This document shows positions 61,135-64,000 of a stretch of DNA of 64,000 bases, piece after piece. How positions within the stretch are numbered: the first letter of the stretch is position 1; every line of letters starts with the position of its first letter. The notes under the pieces were generated by a model. The model saw nothing but the letters and a program-made list of their open reading frames with translations, had not been told where the DNA came from and did no database searches. The position numbers and the translations under genes were made by a program. Origin of the DNA: Galerina marginata (taxonomy: Eukaryota; Basidiomycota; Agaricomycetes; Agaricales; Galerinaceae); contig JAECYW010000003.1 of the NCBI GenBank assembly GCA_023014335.1, positions 2,170,001-2,234,000 on the forward strand. The letters are read 5' to 3'.

Positions 61135-61242
61135 TGTTAAAGCAGGCGTGCGTGGGAACACGTGAGGCAGCGGAGTGCCAAATATGAGGAACTCAGTGTA
61201 AAGGACGGATGAGCTATGAAGAGCTGAAGTCCGGAGTGAGTA
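61135..61242 (-). repeat. Copia LTR fragment (5' LTR of minus-strand element)
   Basis: The LTR end TGTTAAAGC begins at 61135 next to the primer-binding site (61117-61134). Only 108 bp remain before the Helitron-like element at 61243; the rest of the LTR is not found beyond it. Confidence 0.85.
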
Positions 61243-61607
61243 CTTGGTCAGAGGCCATTGCTGCGCATGGCAAAAACAAGTTCTTACTTTGGAGGTAAGT
61301 CATAAATAGAGGTTAAATAAGTAAATAATGCATAGTTCGCTCAAATCTGAACTGATTGGGATGATCTTATACTCAAAAAAAGCAGAAAAATGAGGCGGAT
61401 CTAACAAGCCTAAAATCGACTGGTCCCTGATTTTTACGAATTTTTTGATACCAAGATCATAAAAATTGGCCCAGTAATGGCTGAGATACAGAAACCATGC
61501 AGGGTCACTATAGCAGTGGGAGAATTTCAAACGATCGCGTTAGGAATGTTTTCTGGCCTGCTATGCAGGCCAGAAAACAAGTTCTTTTACTATGTAAGAA
61601 CTTGTAA
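61243..61607 (-). mobile_element. Short Helitron-like element at a copia/LINE-side join
   Basis: 365 bp with both standard ends. Left flank is copia LTR, right flank is the dispersed repeat also seen at 13.6 kb, so it lies between unrelated sequences. Confidence 0.87.
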
Positions 61608-61716
61608 CTTTTCTAGCCCTAAACAGTCAACTGACATGATCTATGCTAGGAAATGAGGGTATCTGCTAGTAAGAGTGTTTTAAGGCATATATCTAGCTAG
61701 TGACTACCTTTTATCA
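61608..61716 (-). repeat. Relic of the 13.6-kb dispersed repeat
   Basis: The reverse complement shares TCATGTCAGTTGACTGT, TAGCTAGATATATG and GGCTAGAAAAG with 13622-13786. LINE copy B begins directly after it. Confidence 0.7.
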
Positions 61717-62632
61717 CATCCCTTCTTGCCTTCTACCATATTGGTACACAGCGTGAGAAAATCTCGACGTCGTTTAACTCGTTCTCCACGCAACAACCAC
61801 TCGTCCGATTCACTCGAAACTTGGTACACCGCTTCACCGCAACCCATCGATTATGCCTCCCAAGCCTGGGGACGAGCGCCCGCAAAGCGCCCGCGATACG
61901 GGCCAGACAAGTCGAAACACCCCCCCGGTCTTTACTGCGGCTCCTGCAGTTGGATCTTCCGGTTCTGCTGCAGCCTCTGCAGCCAGAGCTCGTTATACCC
62001 CCGATATCCCTGCCCAGGAACGTCGAGGACCTTCCAGGCCGTCCTCCAGGGCGTCCAGTTCAACGGTTCAGCCCTCTGCGCACGGACCACCCCCCTCTGA
62101 TTCGGAGATGGCTGATTTCGAGCCCTCCTCAGACGATCAAGACGGCGATGAAGCAGTCACTGAAGGGAGTGTAACTGCGTCATCCATTGCTGTCACCATT
62201 GAGTGCGCCACTAAGGCTCTCCTTAGGGGGAGACCGAGTGTTGATGCTTCTCTTGCCGGGTCTCGACGACTCGCTTCCGGGGTTGTTGATTTTATCGCAG
62301 CCCTCAACAATGCCGGGTGGATAGATGTTTCCACCGGCGCCCCCCATGGATTCGTCGGATTATCCGAGGCAATCCTCCCTTTCATCCAGCTTCCCCAGGG
62401 AATGGACGTCGACGATCAGACGATCCATCGCCCTGTCACAGCTGGCTCATCCGCCCCAGCCCTCTTCCCTCCGGAGAGGTCTGGACCCCCCGACGTTCCC
62501 CCTCCTCCCGACAGGAAGGGTAAGGGGAACGCCGACCATCCTAAAGGAGGTCGGAAACTCCAACCGCAACCGCGGCCTGCAAAGGCCAAGGAGGTGGTTC
62601 CATTTCAGAGGCCTCCCCCGCCGATTCCTCTA
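61717..62632 (+). pseudogene. LINE copy B, 5' leader and ORF1 N-terminus
   Basis: Starts CATCCCTTCTTGCC, the same 5' end as the full LINE, with a 136-bp leader. ORF1 ATG at 61853 (MPPKPGDERPQSAR) and an open frame through the low-complexity region to PPPPIPL, where a Helitron-like element cuts it at 62633. The rest of the LINE is not in the window. Confidence 0.9.
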
Positions 62633-64000
62633 CTTGGTCAGAGGCCATTGCTGCGCATGGCAAAAACAAGTTCTTACTTTTAAGGTGAGTCCGACTATAA
62701 ATAAAGGTTAAATAAGTAAATAATATGTAGTCCGCTCAAATCTGAATGGATTTGGATGATCTTATACTCAAAAAAAGCAGAAAAATGAGGCCCTTCTAAC
62801 AAGCCTAAAACGGCCTGGTCACGTGACCAGGAAGGCCCTGATTTTTACGAATTTTTTGATACCAAGATCATAAAAATTGGCCCAGTAATGGCTGAGATAC
62901 AGAAACCATGCAGGGTCACTATAGCAGTGGGAGAATTTCCAACCATTGCGTTAGGAATGTTTTCTGCCTGCTATGCAGGCCGGAAAACAAGTTCTTTTAC
63001 TACGTAAGAACTTGTAACAAGATTAATTATTAGACTACAATAAGAAACTTGCAACAAGATTAATTTATACGTCGCTTAGTTTTTATCAGATTGCCTTGAA
63101 ACAAAGTGTGTAATTATCAAAAAAATCAGGGCTAAAAGATGGTGTCACATGCGTATTGTCACATCTTTATGTGACTTACCAAATGCGGAATATTGTTGAA
63201 AACACAGTAAATAAGCTATATTGAGAGATTTTAAAGGCATTAAAATAAAATAAAAATACTGATAATGTTTTTTTTACCTAAGAGATGGTCTGTGCACACA
63301 TATCACATGACATATCCCTGAGAATATTTTGGTCTAACTTGGTGCATTACCAAATCCAAGGCAATTGCACAAAGTCCTGCTGTGAGTTTGATTATGTAAG
63401 CTTCTAGAACATTATTTCCATGTTATTTGGTCATGTTTTGCAATGTTTGGTGTGCCTTTTATGGGTTATCCAGTCAGTTTAACACCAATTTTCGGATTTT
63501 CACCAAGTTGAGCTGACTGTTTGCTGGATTTGGACACCATGACATCATTGCAAAACATATGTAAATATTTGTACATTATTCTAGATTTGTCTGGGCAACA
63601 CATTTTAGCATATCTAGCTCAGTGAAATCTGTTTTAAGTGTAAATTCACACAAATTTGCGCTTTTTGGGTCGTGTGAACAGGTCACATGACTTAATCAAC
63701 CCTGGATACACATGCCACATGAAAGCCCTGATTTTTACGAATTTTTTGATACCAAGATCATAAAAATTGGCCCAGTAATGGCTGAGATACAGAAACCATG
63801 CAGGGTCACTATAGCAGTGGGAGAATTTCCAACCATTGCGTTAGGAATGTTTTCTGCCTGCTATGCAGGCCGGAAAACAAGTTCTTTTACTACGTAAGAA
63901 CTTGTAACAAGATTAATTATTAGACTACAATAAGAAACTTGCAACAAGATTAATTTATACGTCGCTTAGTTTTTATCAGATTGCCTTGAAACAAAGTGTG
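62633..64000 (-). mobile_element. Helitron-like array running off the window
   Basis: 3' end at 62633, 5' hairpins at 63017 and 63907, then the start of another long unit to the window end. Palindrome CCTGGTCACGTGACCAGG at 62814-62831. At least two long units follow the short one. Confidence 0.88.

Overview
The window looks like a transposon-dominated, gene-poor stretch of a fungal nuclear genome, most likely an agaricomycete basidiomycete. Grounds for this: short introns (50-59 bp, GT..AG) in the one ordinary-looking gene, a fragment of the cysteine-cluster (CxC6-type) protein associated with KDZ transposons, Tf2-like Ty3/Gypsy and copia elements, a Tad1/I-like LINE, and very large Helitron Rep-helicase proteins. 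I see no tRNA, rRNA or CRISPR and no intact housekeeping gene. Composition is patchy: Helitron genes are AT-rich, the LINE and Gypsy parts are GC-rich.

Layout. 1-3017: broken Gypsy (- strand). 3018-12937: Helitron-1 (-), inserted in that Gypsy and itself broken. 12936-16690: non-autonomous TIR and Helitron-like relics in AT-rich DNA. 17022-19009: a second Gypsy copy (+), an inverted near-duplicate of the first. 19397-20134: KDZ-associated CxC6 fragment. 20495-29718: LINE copy A (+), interrupted by a 5.15-kb element with about 0.7-kb terminal inverted repeats (20821-25970) and by a Helitron-like array. 29719-39240: Helitron-2 (-). 39240-48720: a split, intron-containing gene (-), broken by a Helitron-like array and by a 6.48-kb LINE with 15-bp target duplications (41513-47996). 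48721-61242: a copia element (-) with an inverted extra copy of its own 5' half. 61717-62632: 5' part of LINE copy B (+). 62633-64000: another Helitron-like array running off the window.

The unifying theme is one family of short Helitron-like elements (about 360-390 bp units and about 0.88-kb units), found at some seventeen places. Written in Helitron orientation, each begins TTACAAG with a 9-bp-stem hairpin (CAAGTTCTT / AAGAACTTG) and ends with a GCCATGC..GCAATGGC hairpin, about 8 nt, then CAAG, followed by a host T. The two large Rep-helicase elements end with the same kind of 3' hairpin plus CAAG|T, so they, Helitron-2 especially, are the natural source of the mobilising protein. Many insertions leave the target exactly reconstructable with no target duplication. 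Several others sit at joins between unrelated sequences, which suggests capture, recombination between copies, or misassembly.

Nearly every coding element here is damaged: premature TGA stops, a lost catalytic Asp in the Gypsy reverse transcriptase, frameshifts, and nested insertions. The most complete coding potential is Helitron-2 (broken only by one nested insertion) and ORF2 of the 41.5-48.0 kb LINE.
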